Below the pieces are notes generated by a model. The model searched no databases and was not told where the DNA came from. It saw only the letters and a program-made list of their open reading frames with translations. Position numbers and translations under genes: made by a program. 64,000 nucleotides of DNA from Paenibacillus sp. FJAT-29882 (lineage in GTDB: Bacteria; Bacillota; Bacilli; Bacillales; DSM-1321), in assembly GCF_001510645.1 (NCBI RefSeq), contig NZ_LMVB01000002.1, positions 337,973 to 401,972 on the forward strand, read 5' to 3'. This document shows positions 34,443 to 43,493 of this stretch, piece by piece (positions within the stretch are counted from its first letter, which is position 1; each line of letters begins with the position of its first letter).

Positions 34443-34952
34443 CTATTTTTCAGTCACTGGATAAAATTCAGCAGGAATTGCGCCGAAGTGTCTACGGTGA
34501 TATAACATAGGATCTTTCTTTTCGATTTGTATATCGGTTACTTCGCCAATTAAAATGGTATGATCTCCTGCTTCAACTGTTTTAAACGTTTTGCATTCCA
34601 AAACAGCGAAAGCACCTTGAATGATTGGTAATTGATTCGTAGAAAACTCCCACTCACATTGACTAAAACGATCCACATTTTTACTAGCAAAGGTTTTGCA
34701 TAATTCCTGTTGCTCACCAGCTAAAATATGTATCGCAAACTTTCCACCTTCAGTAAAAGCTTTAATGGAAGAAACTTTATGATCAATTGACCAAAGAACT
34801 AGGGTAGGGTCCAGTGAAACAGATGCAAATGAATTTACAGTTAATCCAACTGGCTCATTGTTGGGAGTAGTAGCTGTCACAATGGTTACCCCTGTTGGAT
34901 AGTTGCCCATCGCTTCTTTAAATAAAACTTGTTTTTCTTCTTTTGTCATCAT
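34443..34952 (-). CDS. Flavin reductase family protein
   Basis: 169 residues, the usual size of short-chain flavin reductases (HpaC/RutF type). The FMN-binding split-barrel fold is indicated by GNYPTGVTIVTA (about 15-26), GLTVNSFASVSLDPTLVLWSID (about 37-58), FAIHILA (about 72-78) and DHTILIGEV (about 128-136). It supplies reduced flavin to a monooxygenase; no obvious partner oxygenase is adjacent. Start ATG ATG behind GAAGGAG. Monocistronic. Confidence 0.85.
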   Translation of the reverse strand: MMTKEEKQVLFKEAMGNYPTGVTIVTATTPNNEPVGLTVNSFASVSLDPTLVLWSIDHKVSSIKAFTEGGKFAIHILAGEQQELCKTFASKNVDRFSQCEWEFSTNQLPIIQGAFAVLECKTFKTVEAGDHTILIGEVTDIQIEKKDPMLYHRRHFGAIPAEFYPVTEK

Positions 34953-35210
34953 TCATTTCTCCTTCGCCAAATATTGTAATCTATAGAGAGATCACCCAAG
35001 AGAGTAGTCATAATAATCCTCTGATTATACGAACAGTTTCTCTATCTATAGGAACATCCTTGTGTTACATCAAATAATAATTCATAACTCAATTCAGATT
35101 ATTTCAACAATAATCCCCTTCAATATTACATGAAAATGGGATAATTTTGTAGTAAGTTGCCCATTTTTAATAAATACTTTTTAGACAGAAGTTCGTTTAC
35201 AGTAGCAGAA

Positions 35211-35250
35211 GATGTCCCCAAAGGGTCAGATCCTTTTGAGGGCATCCTCT
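35211..35250. terminator. Terminator-like hairpin after the gamma-lyase gene
   Basis: GATGTCCCCAAAGGG and its imperfect complement TCCTTTTGAGGGCATC; adjacent to the leftward gene end at 35255. Confidence 0.6.
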
Positions 35251-35254
35251 TTCA

Positions 35255-36445
35255 TTAAGCCTGCATCCTGTTCAAGGCTTCATCCAAATCCTCCCATAAG
35301 TCTTCCCAATTCTCTAGTCCTACGGAAAGACGAATTAGTTGATCTGTAATGCCCATTTTCAAACGGGATTCAATAGGAACAACCGAATGAGTCATTGTGG
35401 CTGGATGTTGAATGAGCGTTTCCGCATCACCTAGGCTGACCGCAATTTTAATTAATTGTAGTGAGTTCAACATTTTTTGTGCGTCCTGCTTGTCACCTTT
35501 AATTTCAAACGAAATAATACCGCCGCCAGCTTTCATTTGCTTTTGGGTAATATGGTAGTCAGGATGCTCTGTATCTCCAGGATAATAGACCTTTGCAACA
35601 CTTGGATGTTGCTTCAGTTTTTTGAATAGCTTGTCGGCATTGAAAGAGTGCCGATCCATTCTGACAGGTAGAGTCTTCAACCCCCGCAACAAAAGCCAAG
35701 CATCAAAAGGGGAGATAATCCCACCAATATCCTTCTGCGTTGTCCTGGCCATTTTGCTAATAAATTCTTGTGTTCCCACAACAAGTCCTGCCACCACATC
35801 TCCATGGCCACAAATATATTTCGTTGCACTATGAAGTACGATATCACAGCCTAAAGCGAGTGGCGTCTGCAAATAAGGCGACGAAAAGGTATTATCGACA
35901 ACGACTTGGATATGATGTTTTTTCGCGATCTTAGCGACCATCTCTAAATCTATCATTTTCATCGTTGGATTTATCGGTGTTTCCACATAAATACATGTTG
36001 TTTCAGGCCGAATCAATGTCTCTATTTGTTCCTCGGTCAGCATTTCTGAAAAGTCATGTGTAATATGATATTTCTCCTTCATCAAATGTAATAATCCGAA
36101 AGTACAGCCATACAAGCCTTGTGAGCAGATAATATGGTCACCCGCTTTCGTTAATGCAAGTAAAACAGCTGAAACAGCTGCCATCCCTGAACCGAATGCA
36201 AGACCTGCTTCTCCACCTTCAAGCATGGCAATGCGTTCACAAAGAACCTTCACAGTCGGATTTCCAAGCCGGGAATATATATACCCCTCTTCTTCCCCTG
36301 CAAACCGTCTCTCACCTTGTTCCGCATTTTCAAAAACGAATGTCGACGTTTGAAAAATAGGCGCAGCAAGACTTCCCATATGTTGCTTCGGATCGTACCC
36401 TTGATGAATCACCTTTGTCTCAATATGCTTGTATTTTTCTCGCAT
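35255..36445 (-). CDS. Methionine gamma-lyase (Cys/Met-metabolism PLP enzyme)
   Basis: 396 residues, typical of the trans-sulfuration enzyme family. The PLP lysine lies in SATKYICGHGD (about 206-216), with YSRLGNPT (about 52-59), GSGMAAVSA (about 83-91) and VDNTFSSPYLQ (about 183-193). The sequence LYGCTFGLL (about 111-119) has the cysteine at the position characteristic of methionine gamma-lyases (YGCTF), which release methanethiol, ammonia and 2-oxobutyrate. Cystathionine gamma-synthase or homocysteine gamma-lyase are less likely alternatives. It is single, without the S-box that precedes biosynthetic paralogues. Confidence 0.85.
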   Translation of the reverse strand: MREKYKHIETKVIHQGYDPKQHMGSLAAPIFQTSTFVFENAEQGERRFAGEEEGYIYSRLGNPTVKVLCERIAMLEGGEAGLAFGSGMAAVSAVLLALTKAGDHIICSQGLYGCTFGLLHLMKEKYHITHDFSEMLTEEQIETLIRPETTCIYVETPINPTMKMIDLEMVAKIAKKHHIQVVVDNTFSSPYLQTPLALGCDIVLHSATKYICGHGDVVAGLVVGTQEFISKMARTTQKDIGGIISPFDAWLLLRGLKTLPVRMDRHSFNADKLFKKLKQHPSVAKVYYPGDTEHPDYHITQKQMKAGGGIISFEIKGDKQDAQKMLNSLQLIKIAVSLGDAETLIQHPATMTHSVVPIESRLKMGITDQLIRLSVGLENWEDLWEDLDEALNRMQA

Positions 36446-36591
36446 AACTCTCCTCCTCCCCCTTACTTCTATAATATGTTATGGCCGCTATAGTTGTAAA
36501 CGTTATCATATGATAATAATGTCTGCTAGTATGAACAAAACATGAACCGCTCATCTAGCCTTGATTCAGAAGACGAGTTTATAAGACACAA

Positions 36592-36624
36592 AAGAGGAGG
36601 GAATTTGTCATCCCCTCCTTCTTC
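36592..36624. terminator. Terminator of the FMN reductase gene
   Basis: AAGAGGAGGG pairs with CCCCTCCTTCTT around AATTTGTCAT. Confidence 0.75.
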
Positions 36625-36634
36625 GTTATACTAC

Positions 36635-37174
36635 TTATTTACGCAAAGTTTTTAATGCGCCACTCCAAGCGTTAACTTGATCTAACATTGCATTTACATT
36701 GTCAAGATGTAATTCAGCTGGTTTGAAAACACTGCCGTTTTCAAAATCTGTGAATAATGATAATGTCGGATGTACACGAACGTCCGCAATCATTAATTCA
36801 CCCATGATTCCACGTAAATGTTCAGCTGCACGAGCTCCACCAGTTGAACCATAGCTTACGATACCTGCAGCTTTGTTGTTCCAAGCGTCACGAGCAAAAT
36901 CAAGGGCATTTTTTAATGCTCCTGTAATACTGTGATTGTATTCTTGAACAATGAATACGAATCCATCTAAGTTAGCAAGTTTTTCATTCCAAGCTGCAAT
37001 GCCTGGCTCTGTTCCATCAGTTGTTCCTAAAAACGGCAATTTGAAATCAGCAATATCAATGATTTCATATTCTGCATCGCCACGTTTATCAGCAATCCCT
37101 TTTACCCATTCTCCTACTTGTGGACTTACGCGTCCTTCACGTGTGCTACCTAAAACAATCCCAATTTTCAACAT
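36635..37174 (-). CDS. NADPH-dependent FMN reductase
   Basis: 179 residues from ATG 37174, with GGAGGAAAT before it. Flavodoxin-like fold: IVLGSTREGRVS (phosphate-binding loop, about 5-16), FKLPFLG (about 43-49), YNHSITGALKNALDFA (about 81-96) and YGSTGGARAAEHLR (about 109-122). It should reduce FMN, quinones or azo dyes with NADPH. An in-frame TTG at 37240 with AGGCGGTGA upstream would add 22 residues starting MGFFDKLFGK, a plausible N-terminus in its own right, so two start sites are possible. Confidence 0.86.
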   Translation of the reverse strand: MLKIGIVLGSTREGRVSPQVGEWVKGIADKRGDAEYEIIDIADFKLPFLGTTDGTEPGIAAWNEKLANLDGFVFIVQEYNHSITGALKNALDFARDAWNNKAAGIVSYGSTGGARAAEHLRGIMGELMIADVRVHPTLSLFTDFENGSVFKPAELHLDNVNAMLDQVNAWSGALKTLRK

Positions 37175-37524
37175 TTCATTTCCTCCTAGTTCATCTGTAT
37201 TATTATTTGCTTTCCCAAATAATTTATCGAAAAAACCCAATACTTTCACCGCCTGTATTTATTAGTACCACTAAGAATAAATCAATCATATATTGGCAGT
37301 CTTTTTTAATTTCACCTTAATACGATTTTTTATTCTATTGCCTACAAAATATCCCCTAATTTCTTCTAATCAAAATCTGCATACACAATATCTTGATTTG
37401 ATATATCTCTAATTAAAAATATACACCCGCACTTACTTTTTGTCAACAAGTAACGTAATTATATTTCGAGTTCGCAAAAAAAATCGATATTTGGGTATTA
37501 GCCCTGTTCCTTTACGAACTTCCA

Positions 37525-37533
37525 CATAGAGTA
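37525..37533 (+). promoter_or_regulatory. Mother-cell-type -10 element before the coiled-coil gene
   Basis: CATAGAGTA matches the sigma-K -10 pattern CATA-N3-TA and lies about 40 bases before the start codon. No AC dinucleotide occurs at the proper -35 distance, so support is partial. Confidence 0.35.
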
Positions 37534-37573
37534 TAGGGTATTAACCCAGACTTCAAGAGGAGAGTGGCGTAAG

Positions 37574-37978
37574 ATGAATCCATATGGTTACTATCCAGAG
37601 TATATTCCACGACAACAGTTTGATTATGCTCCAGAACAGTTTGAATATGTTCCACAACAAGATGCTTATTATTCACAGTATCCGACTAATTCTGAATTTC
37701 AACAATACGAACAAGAGGACATTGATAGACAACCGCAACTGGAGAGAAGAGTTAGACAACTTGAAAGACAAAATGAGCAGCAAGTTCAAGAACTAAGCAG
37801 ACTAAATCAAGAGATTACACGTTTGAATAGAGAAATAACGCGGGTTAACCAAGAGGTCATTCGACTAAATCAAAATGATCAGCGACATACACGCCGCCTG
37901 AACAGATTAAACCAACGCCTACGTGCAGTAGAAAATAGACTAAACATTCCGTTTTCCGCTTCCGAAGATGGTTTTTAA
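37574..37978 (+). CDS. Coiled-coil protein, possible spore coat component
   Basis: 134 residues behind AAGAGGAGAG. The first 55 residues are Tyr/Gln/Pro-rich (YGYYPEYIPRQQFDYAP and so on), the composition common in coat and exosporium proteins. Residues 55-125 form a continuous coiled coil with seven-residue periodicity (LERRVRQLERQ, then LNQEITRLNREITRVNQEVIRLNQ). There is no signal peptide or membrane segment. A sigma-K-like -10 element precedes it. No named family is recognised; coat function is inference from composition and promoter. Confidence 0.75.
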   Translation: MNPYGYYPEYIPRQQFDYAPEQFEYVPQQDAYYSQYPTNSEFQQYEQEDIDRQPQLERRVRQLERQNEQQVQELSRLNQEITRLNREITRVNQEVIRLNQNDQRHTRRLNRLNQRLRAVENRLNIPFSASEDGF

Positions 37979-38008
37979 AAGGACATTAATTTTCTTGAGG
38001 TAATAAGG

Positions 38009-38044
38009 AGCAGCGAGAATCCCTCATAATTCCGCTGCTTTTTA
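38009..38044 (+). terminator. Terminator of the coiled-coil gene
   Basis: AGCAGCG and CGCTGCT pair, followed by TTTTTATT. Confidence 0.75.
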
Positions 38045-38156
38045 TTCATGTTTCCGTAGTTGTAAATTACCCAAACCTTTTTATTGTCACCCATATTTAG
38101 AACTTATATTGAACCGAAAAAAAGAGATAGCCGTAATCACAGCTATCCCTCCTTCC

Positions 38157-39296
38157 TTATCGATTGGCGTCTACAATTTCTCCACCATAAAATGTTTTCT
38201 TGCTTAATGTGATATCAAGCTCGCGAGCCAGTTTCTTCAACTCGCGCTCTTCGCGTTCTGTGACAATCGAAATGACTGTACCATCTGCACCCGCTCGTCC
38301 TGTACGACCTGAACGGTGCACGTATTGGTCCACGCTGTCTGCTATGTCAGCATGTACAACGGTAGTAAGACCTTTAATATCTAAACCTCTTGCCGCAACA
38401 TCTGTTGCTAATAATAAAGGCATTTTACCAGAACGTAAATGTCTTAATGCTTTTTCACGATCCATTTTATTGGACTCGCCATGAAGTACACCGAGCTTAA
38501 TCCCTTTATAATCGAGTTTCTCTTTTAACACGGTAATTTCGGCGATATCATTTAAGAAAGCAAGTCCCTTTAATCCTTCTAGACGAGTAATTTTTTCAAG
38601 AACTTTGGATTTTTCACGTCGTTCGACAACGAAATAGATATGATCCACCTTGGATTCCATTTTCTCGCTCTTATCAACGCGGACGACTTCCGGTTCGTTC
38701 GTTAAATCACGGGCCAGTTTCTCAGTCTGATCCGGAAGAGTAGCCGAAAACATCAGTACTTGGCGATCCTTTTGCGTTGTCTTGATTATGTTTTGGATCG
38801 TCCCCATATGCTCTGGCACAATCAATTGATCACCTTCATCTAATACAATCGTTTTCACTTCATGCATTTTCATTTTCTTTTGCATAATTAACTCATATAC
38901 ACGTCCCGGTGTTCCGACAATGATTTGCGGGCGTTTTTTTAATTTTTCGAGCTGACGTTTTACATTTGCACCACCGATGAACGCAGCCCCTGTAATTCCG
39001 CTGCCTTCTGCCCAGATTCGGACTTCTTCGGCAATTTGCATCACAAGCTCACGTGACGACGCCATAATAAGGGCTTGTGCTGATTTGTTCTCGGGATCTA
39101 TTTTTTCAAGCACAGGTAGTAGATAAGCAAGAGTCTTCCCTGTACCAGTTGGTGATTCAGCGAGGATATCTTTTCCTGCAGTTATCACTGGGATAGCTTT
39201 ACTTTGAATAGGAGTCGACCGGGAAAATCCAGATTTCTCCCAAGCTGTTTGGATAAACGGTTTCATTGTTTTAATAAATTCAGGTGTGTCAGTCAT
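38157..39296 (-). CDS. yfmL: DEAD-box RNA helicase YfmL
   Basis: 379 residues, the size of B. subtilis YfmL, which takes part in large ribosomal subunit assembly. Motifs in order: Q-motif STPIQSKAIP (about 27-36), I ESPTGTGKT (about 47-55), Ia SSRELV (about 79-84), Ib TPGR (about 129-132), II as DEGD rather than DEAD (about 153-156), III SAT (about 184-186), V TDVAARGLD (about 289-297) and VI HRSGRTGRAG (about 319-328). It lacks the long C-terminal RNA-binding extension of CshA or DbpA. The DEGD variant keeps the catalytic Glu and both Asp. Confidence 0.92.
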   Translation of the reverse strand: MTDTPEFIKTMKPFIQTAWEKSGFSRSTPIQSKAIPVITAGKDILAESPTGTGKTLAYLLPVLEKIDPENKSAQALIMASSRELVMQIAEEVRIWAEGSGITGAAFIGGANVKRQLEKLKKRPQIIVGTPGRVYELIMQKKMKMHEVKTIVLDEGDQLIVPEHMGTIQNIIKTTQKDRQVLMFSATLPDQTEKLARDLTNEPEVVRVDKSEKMESKVDHIYFVVERREKSKVLEKITRLEGLKGLAFLNDIAEITVLKEKLDYKGIKLGVLHGESNKMDREKALRHLRSGKMPLLLATDVAARGLDIKGLTTVVHADIADSVDQYVHRSGRTGRAGADGTVISIVTEREERELKKLARELDITLSKKTFYGGEIVDANR

Positions 39297-39318
39297 AGTA
39301 CTCTCCTTTAATCTCTAA

Positions 39319-39501
39319 GAGGATGTTCAAAAAATCCGGTAAAAAAGCTAGCGAATTGCATCAAAGTGCATTTTTGACCTTCTGTTAAAATCGCGTGCAT
39401 CCTGTGCAAGTCCGGTCCTCAGCGTTACTGCATACACAAAAGGTTCTTGAGATGCGCCCGCAGAACTTCTCGGCATTTTCTATCCTTTTTAAACACGCAC
39501 T
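39319..39501 (-). repeat. Dispersed repeat family S, copy 2 (inverted)
   Basis: Begins GGATGTTCAAAAAATCCGG and ends CCTTTTTAAACACGCAC. Its complement shares GCCGAGAAGTTC, GGACCGGACTTGCACAGG, GCGCGATTTTAA and GAAGGTCA with copy 1 at 10855-11042. Confidence 0.8.
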
Positions 39502-39512
39502 TTAAGCTATCT

Positions 39513-40799
39513 TTATAGTAACATTTGTTCTTCGTCACTTGCTAATGGAATCCTAACAGTTACAATTGTACCTTGTCCTTTTTTACTTTTAAAGCTCATT
39601 TCCCCGTTGTGGCGGTGAATGATTTTGTAGGAAACAGCGAGACCGAGCCCTGTTCCTTTTTCTTTTGTCGAATAAAAAGGCTGGGCAAGATATTTCAATC
39701 GTTCTTCATCAATGCCTTTGCCATTATCGGATACCGTGATGATCGCATCACTCTCTGTTTTTTTGATTTCAATTTTGATTTTCCCATCCTTATCTACAGC
39801 TTCGATACTATTCTTAATCAGGTTAATAAACACCTGTTTCAATTGTACATCATCTGCAATAATGTAGATTGGCTCATCTGAAACCTCAATCAACTCCAAT
39901 TCGAGATTGGCTAAATTTGCCTGGGCTTTCATTAACCACACAACTTTCGATACACATTCACGAACATTACGAAGCCGCAGTGAAATCTCTTGTTTTTTTC
40001 CAAGTATTAATAACTCACTTGAAATAATGTTAATATGTTCAATCTCTTCTTCCATAATCTTGAGATAGTGAGGGTCAACTTCCTTCTCCGTACGCATCAA
40101 TTGTACAAATCCTTTTAATGAAGTTAGAGGATTGCGTATTTCATGGGCAACTGCTGCTGCCAAATGGCCAATCACCGTCATTTTTTCAGAGGCAATTAGC
40201 ATCTCTTCATCATTACGCTGGGCCGTCACATCTCTACAAAGAGCGTATACACCTACAATTTCTTCCGTGATAATGATGGGAAAGATTGCGCATCTTAGAA
40301 TTTTCTTCTTACCATCTGTATGGATGATTGCTTCAAAGTAAGACTTTACTCCATTTAACGTTAACAAAAAATACTCTTGAATCTTTTCAACATCTTCGAT
40401 AAAAATAGCAGAGGTCGGGCATTTCCCCCTTACTTCGTCTTCAGTAACTCCGAGTATTTTTTCTCCCTCAGGATTGATCGAATTGATATTTCCTTCTAAA
40501 TCCAACTCAATGACAGCATCCGGATTATGTTTAAACAGCGAACGGTATTGAACATCCTTTCGTTTCAGCTCATTTTCCGAATGTAGTAATTTCTTTCCCC
40601 AATAAATGAGTGATACATATAAAACAGATCCAGTCAGGAAAATATAACCCCAACCCTTCGCTCGTTGAAAGGTTACATAAGAGTGAAAGTTTTCCGCTGC
40701 TATTAGCAAAGATATCGAATCAGTACCAATTATCCACATAATACCAATTAGGAAATATATCAACGAAACCATCAGAGCAAATTTTTGAACTTGATTCAT
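39513..40799 (-). CDS. PAS-domain sensor histidine kinase, sporulation-kinase type
   Basis: 428 residues from ATG 40799, just after AAAGGGGT. Two membrane segments (about 7-25 and 55-74) are followed by a PAS domain (about 85-205). HisKA follows with the phospho-accepting His in AVAHEIRNPLTSLKGFVQLM (about 218-237), then HATPase_c with N box NLIKNSIEA (about 326-334), DNGKGI, and KGTGLGLAVSYKI (about 385-397). The HEIRNPLTSLKGF sequence is the pattern of B. subtilis KinA-KinE kinases that feed the Spo0A phosphorelay. No response regulator is adjacent, as usual for that class. Which Kin it equals cannot be told. Confidence 0.88.
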   Translation of the reverse strand: MNQVQKFALMVSLIYFLIGIMWIIGTDSISLLIAAENFHSYVTFQRAKGWGYIFLTGSVLYVSLIYWGKKLLHSENELKRKDVQYRSLFKHNPDAVIELDLEGNINSINPEGEKILGVTEDEVRGKCPTSAIFIEDVEKIQEYFLLTLNGVKSYFEAIIHTDGKKKILRCAIFPIIITEEIVGVYALCRDVTAQRNDEEMLIASEKMTVIGHLAAAVAHEIRNPLTSLKGFVQLMRTEKEVDPHYLKIMEEEIEHINIISSELLILGKKQEISLRLRNVRECVSKVVWLMKAQANLANLELELIEVSDEPIYIIADDVQLKQVFINLIKNSIEAVDKDGKIKIEIKKTESDAIITVSDNGKGIDEERLKYLAQPFYSTKEKGTGLGLAVSYKIIHRHNGEMSFKSKKGQGTIVTVRIPLASDEEQMLL

Positions 40800-40874
40800 G
40801 TTATACCCCTTTATCCATGTCATACAAGTATGATTTCCCTTTTTTAGAGTTCCCATAACTCTAAAAAGACAAAC

Positions 40875-40912
40875 AAAAATGCCCTCAAGTTGTTAAACGC
40901 GAGGGCTTTACG
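40875..40912 (-). terminator. Terminator-like hairpin upstream of the kinase
   Basis: In leftward reading GCCCTC pairs with GAGGGC, followed by ATTTTTG. It precedes the kinase start by 80 bases, so it is either the end of an upstream leftward transcript or a leader attenuator. Confidence 0.5.
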
Positions 40913-41121
40913 ATTTATTAGTGTACCATAAATAATCAGACTTTTCTAGAAAAGAATTGTTCAAAAACATGTTACTTTTTTATATAGATCTATCGACGTA
41001 TGCTCTCAGTTTCTATCTTACTGGATTGTTAACCCTGCAATCAAAATAATAATGTAAATTCATTTGAAAAAGGAAAAAAAAAGTATATAATTATATAATT
41101 CAGTTTATTCAAATAATTAAA

Positions 41122-41330
41122 ATGATGGGTATTCTGATAAAGAAATTTTTTATTGCATCCTTAACTTTGTTGCTAGTTTGTTTCAATCAATTAGATTAGA
41201 AAATTCATATGGATTTGTGAGTGACACTTTAACACGTAAACCTCTACCATTATCATCAGAGTATAGTGATGAAGCCATTGCTAAAACGAGTAGGATATGG
41301 AAAATCATTAGTATGAGCAATGATAATCGT
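41122..41330 (+). pseudogene. Possible frameshifted small secreted protein
   Basis: A frame from ATG 41122 encodes a 25-residue signal-like peptide (MMGILIKKFFIASLTLLLVC) that stops at 41199. In another frame the reading continues as RLENSYGFVSDTLTRKPLPL and an acidic stretch to about 41330, just before a strong terminator (41331-41359). A single frameshift could have split one small exported protein. There is no good ribosome site, so this is weak. The rest of the 40857-41417 gap is AT-rich and empty. Confidence 0.3.
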
Positions 41331-41359
41331 AGAGAGCCTTATTGGTTCTCTTTTTTTTA
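41331..41359 (+). terminator. Terminator
   Basis: AGAGAGCC, TTATT, GGTTCTCT, then eight T. Confidence 0.8.
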
Positions 41360-41417
41360 GAAATAATTCCAAATAGCACATCAATCCTTAAATATATAAT
41401 AAAAAGGAGCGATTACG

Positions 41418-41876
41418 ATGATCAAAGGTCTTTATGAAGCACATCTACCTGTAACTAATCTTTTGAACTCAATAGAGTTTTATAAAAAGTTAGATTTAGA
41501 AATTGCCTATCAACATGAAAAATTAGCTTTCTTCTGGATTGAGAAGGGGCATAGCTGGTTAGGTTTGTGGGAAACAGATAAAGTTGACACGCCATATCAC
41601 CCCTCTTTAAGGCATATTGCATGGCATGTTGATACAAAAGATATCAGGAATGCGAAAGAGTGGCTTGAATCAAAAGGGATACAAATAATTGAAACTTTTG
41701 GAATTCCGCCAGAGAAACAACCGCTCGTCTTATCAAACAAACGAAACGCCCACGCTGCTATTTATTTCCAAGACCCTGATGGCAACTTACTTGAATTAAT
41801 GACTCCATTAAGATTGGATCTTAGCGAAAATGCTAACATAATGTCATTAGAAGAGTGGGATGAAAAAAATAACTGA
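41418..41876 (+). CDS. VOC-family (glyoxalase-fold) protein
   Basis: 152 residues, one pair of beta-alpha-beta-beta-beta modules. AHLPVTNLLNSIEFYKKL (about 8-25), HIAWHVDTKD (about 67-76) and YFQDPDGNLLELM (about 115-127) carry the usual metal positions (His-8 or 67, Glu near 125). It resembles bleomycin-resistance or fosfomycin-resistance type VOC proteins, but the sequence gives no substrate. Clear AAAAGGAG ribosome site. It is 120 bases upstream of an MFS transporter gene and may form an operon with it. Confidence 0.82.
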   Translation: MIKGLYEAHLPVTNLLNSIEFYKKLDLEIAYQHEKLAFFWIEKGHSWLGLWETDKVDTPYHPSLRHIAWHVDTKDIRNAKEWLESKGIQIIETFGIPPEKQPLVLSNKRNAHAAIYFQDPDGNLLELMTPLRLDLSENANIMSLEEWDEKNN

Positions 41877-41996
41877 ATACCCTTAAAATTTAAGATTCCA
41901 TTGCAGAACATAGGTAATCAATAATCATAAGTAGTGAATGAAAGATAGATATGAGTCTAGGAAAAGAATGGAAGTCAGTAAAATATCGGGGTGTGA

Positions 41997-43223
41997 ATGA
42001 TGAGTCATGAGCAAAAAATTTGGAAGTATGCCTTTGCGAGCGCTATGGTGACAATTAGTATTCTTGGCTTTGGCAGAATGTCTTACGGGATTCTAATGCC
42101 CTTTATGAAGGACAGTTTATCGCTTACCTATGAACAAGCAGGTGTGCTGAGCACATCAACTTCGATCGGCTATTTGGGATTGGTTCTCTTTGCTGGCATT
42201 TTCGCTGCAAAATGGGGGTCGAAACGTTTAGTAATCCTAGGGACATTACTTGTTACTTGTGGGTTGCTGTACATGCCCTGGGTTCAAAATTATTTTTCCT
42301 GCTTAATAGGTATGGTACTTCTCGGTGTTGGTGCGGCTTTCGCGTATACCCCATTGGTTAATATTGTTGTCGGCTGGTTTCCACGGCAAAGAGGTATGAT
42401 GATCGGATTTCTTTTAAGTGGGTTAGGACTAGGAACATTGTTTTCTAGCGCACTCATACCATTCTTTACAGCTTGGTTTTCTGGAAATGGTTGGCGATAT
42501 ATCTGGCTGTTATACGGACTCTTTTCTTTACTATCTGCCTTTGTTGCTCAGATAATTCTCAGAGATCCCCCCATATCTTTACCTAAAATAACGCAAGAAA
42601 AAACTTCTCTATTTCGCGAGGTGTACTTGCATAAAAGAATCTTATTAGTAGCCTGTATCTACGGATTGATTGGATTTGCATATTTAATTCCACAGAACTT
42701 CCTTTTTAGTTTTATTTTAGAAGCTCATATTAATCGCTATTCGGCTGGTCAAATTGTCGCTTTGGGTGGTTTTATGTCCATTTTTAGTGGACCGATATGG
42801 GGAATGATTTCGGATAAAATTGGGCGGAAGAAGTCCTTATTGATCACACTTTTCCTGGGGACCATTGCGATGCTCATTCCCATTACCTTCCCCGAACTTA
42901 TCGGGTTTGTAATCAGCCAGTTCCTCTGGGGAATTACGGTTGTCGGGATGCTTTCTCTCATTCAAGCTATTTCGACAGAACAAATTCATCCAGCATATGC
43001 ACCAATTGCATTGGGATATGTAACTGTTTATTTTGCTGCTGGACAATTAGTTGGACCTGGGCTTGGCGGCTGGATGATCGACCATCTTGGGGGCATCCCC
43101 TCGTCATTACTACTTTGTTCTGGACTTCTGCTTACGGCTTTCATATTATCCACGCAATTACACAAAGAAGGAGTGGGCGAACAGTTGATTCCCCAAAAGG
43201 AGACTCACTCTATGGAAGGGTAA
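41997..43223 (+). CDS. MFS transporter (YbfB/YjiJ-like)
   Basis: 408 residues with 12 membrane segments. The opening KYAFASAMVTISILGFGRMSYGILMPFMKDSLSLTYEQAG (about 10-49) is typical of YbfB/YjiJ-type MFS proteins. The loop between helices 2 and 3 reads GIFAAKWGSKRLVILG, a variant of the MFS signature GxxxDRxGRR, and the matching loop in the second half reads GMISDKIGRKKSLL (about 263-276). The start follows a GGGGTGTG site. The substrate is unknown. It ends 20 bases before a family R repeat. Confidence 0.85.
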   Translation: MMSHEQKIWKYAFASAMVTISILGFGRMSYGILMPFMKDSLSLTYEQAGVLSTSTSIGYLGLVLFAGIFAAKWGSKRLVILGTLLVTCGLLYMPWVQNYFSCLIGMVLLGVGAAFAYTPLVNIVVGWFPRQRGMMIGFLLSGLGLGTLFSSALIPFFTAWFSGNGWRYIWLLYGLFSLLSAFVAQIILRDPPISLPKITQEKTSLFREVYLHKRILLVACIYGLIGFAYLIPQNFLFSFILEAHINRYSAGQIVALGGFMSIFSGPIWGMISDKIGRKKSLLITLFLGTIAMLIPITFPELIGFVISQFLWGITVVGMLSLIQAISTEQIHPAYAPIALGYVTVYFAAGQLVGPGLGGWMIDHLGGIPSSLLLCSGLLLTAFILSTQLHKEGVGEQLIPQKETHSMEG

Positions 43224-43242
43224 GCTTCAATAAAAAACAAAT

Positions 43243-43414
43243 ATGGCGTTAAAACGCCACCACTGTGATGAATCCTGTAGCATGCTACACTCGCCTAATC
43301 ACAATGGTGGCGGTGCGGAGCCAGATTTTGAGGTACTTTCTTAATAAAGATAGTATGCCTGCTAAGTCGATTGGTTATAGTAGTAAGTCGCGAAGCCCCG
43401 TCCCCATGTCCTTC
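43243..43414 (-). repeat. Dispersed repeat family R, copy 4 (inverted, best preserved)
   Basis: Starts TGGCGTTAAAACGCCACC (hairpin GGCGTT/AACGCC), contains CAATGGTGGCGGTGCGGAGC and ends CGCGAAGCCCCGTCCCC. It is the complement of copies 1-3. A small additional palindrome GTAGCATGCTAC is present. Confidence 0.85.
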
Positions 43415-43417
43415 ATA

Positions 43418-43456
43418 AAAAAGGAACCAACATTATATAACATGCTGGTTCCTTTA
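43418..43456. terminator. Terminator between convergent genes
   Basis: AAAAAGGAACCA pairs with TGGTTCCTTT. Confidence 0.85.
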
Positions 43457-43493
43457 ATCCATCATTTTCATTAAAATGACTATTTCAAAACGA

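Noticed and set aside
43265..43474. 69-codon plus-strand ORF
   Set aside because: Same repeat-derived ORF in family R copy 4; it runs through a terminator.
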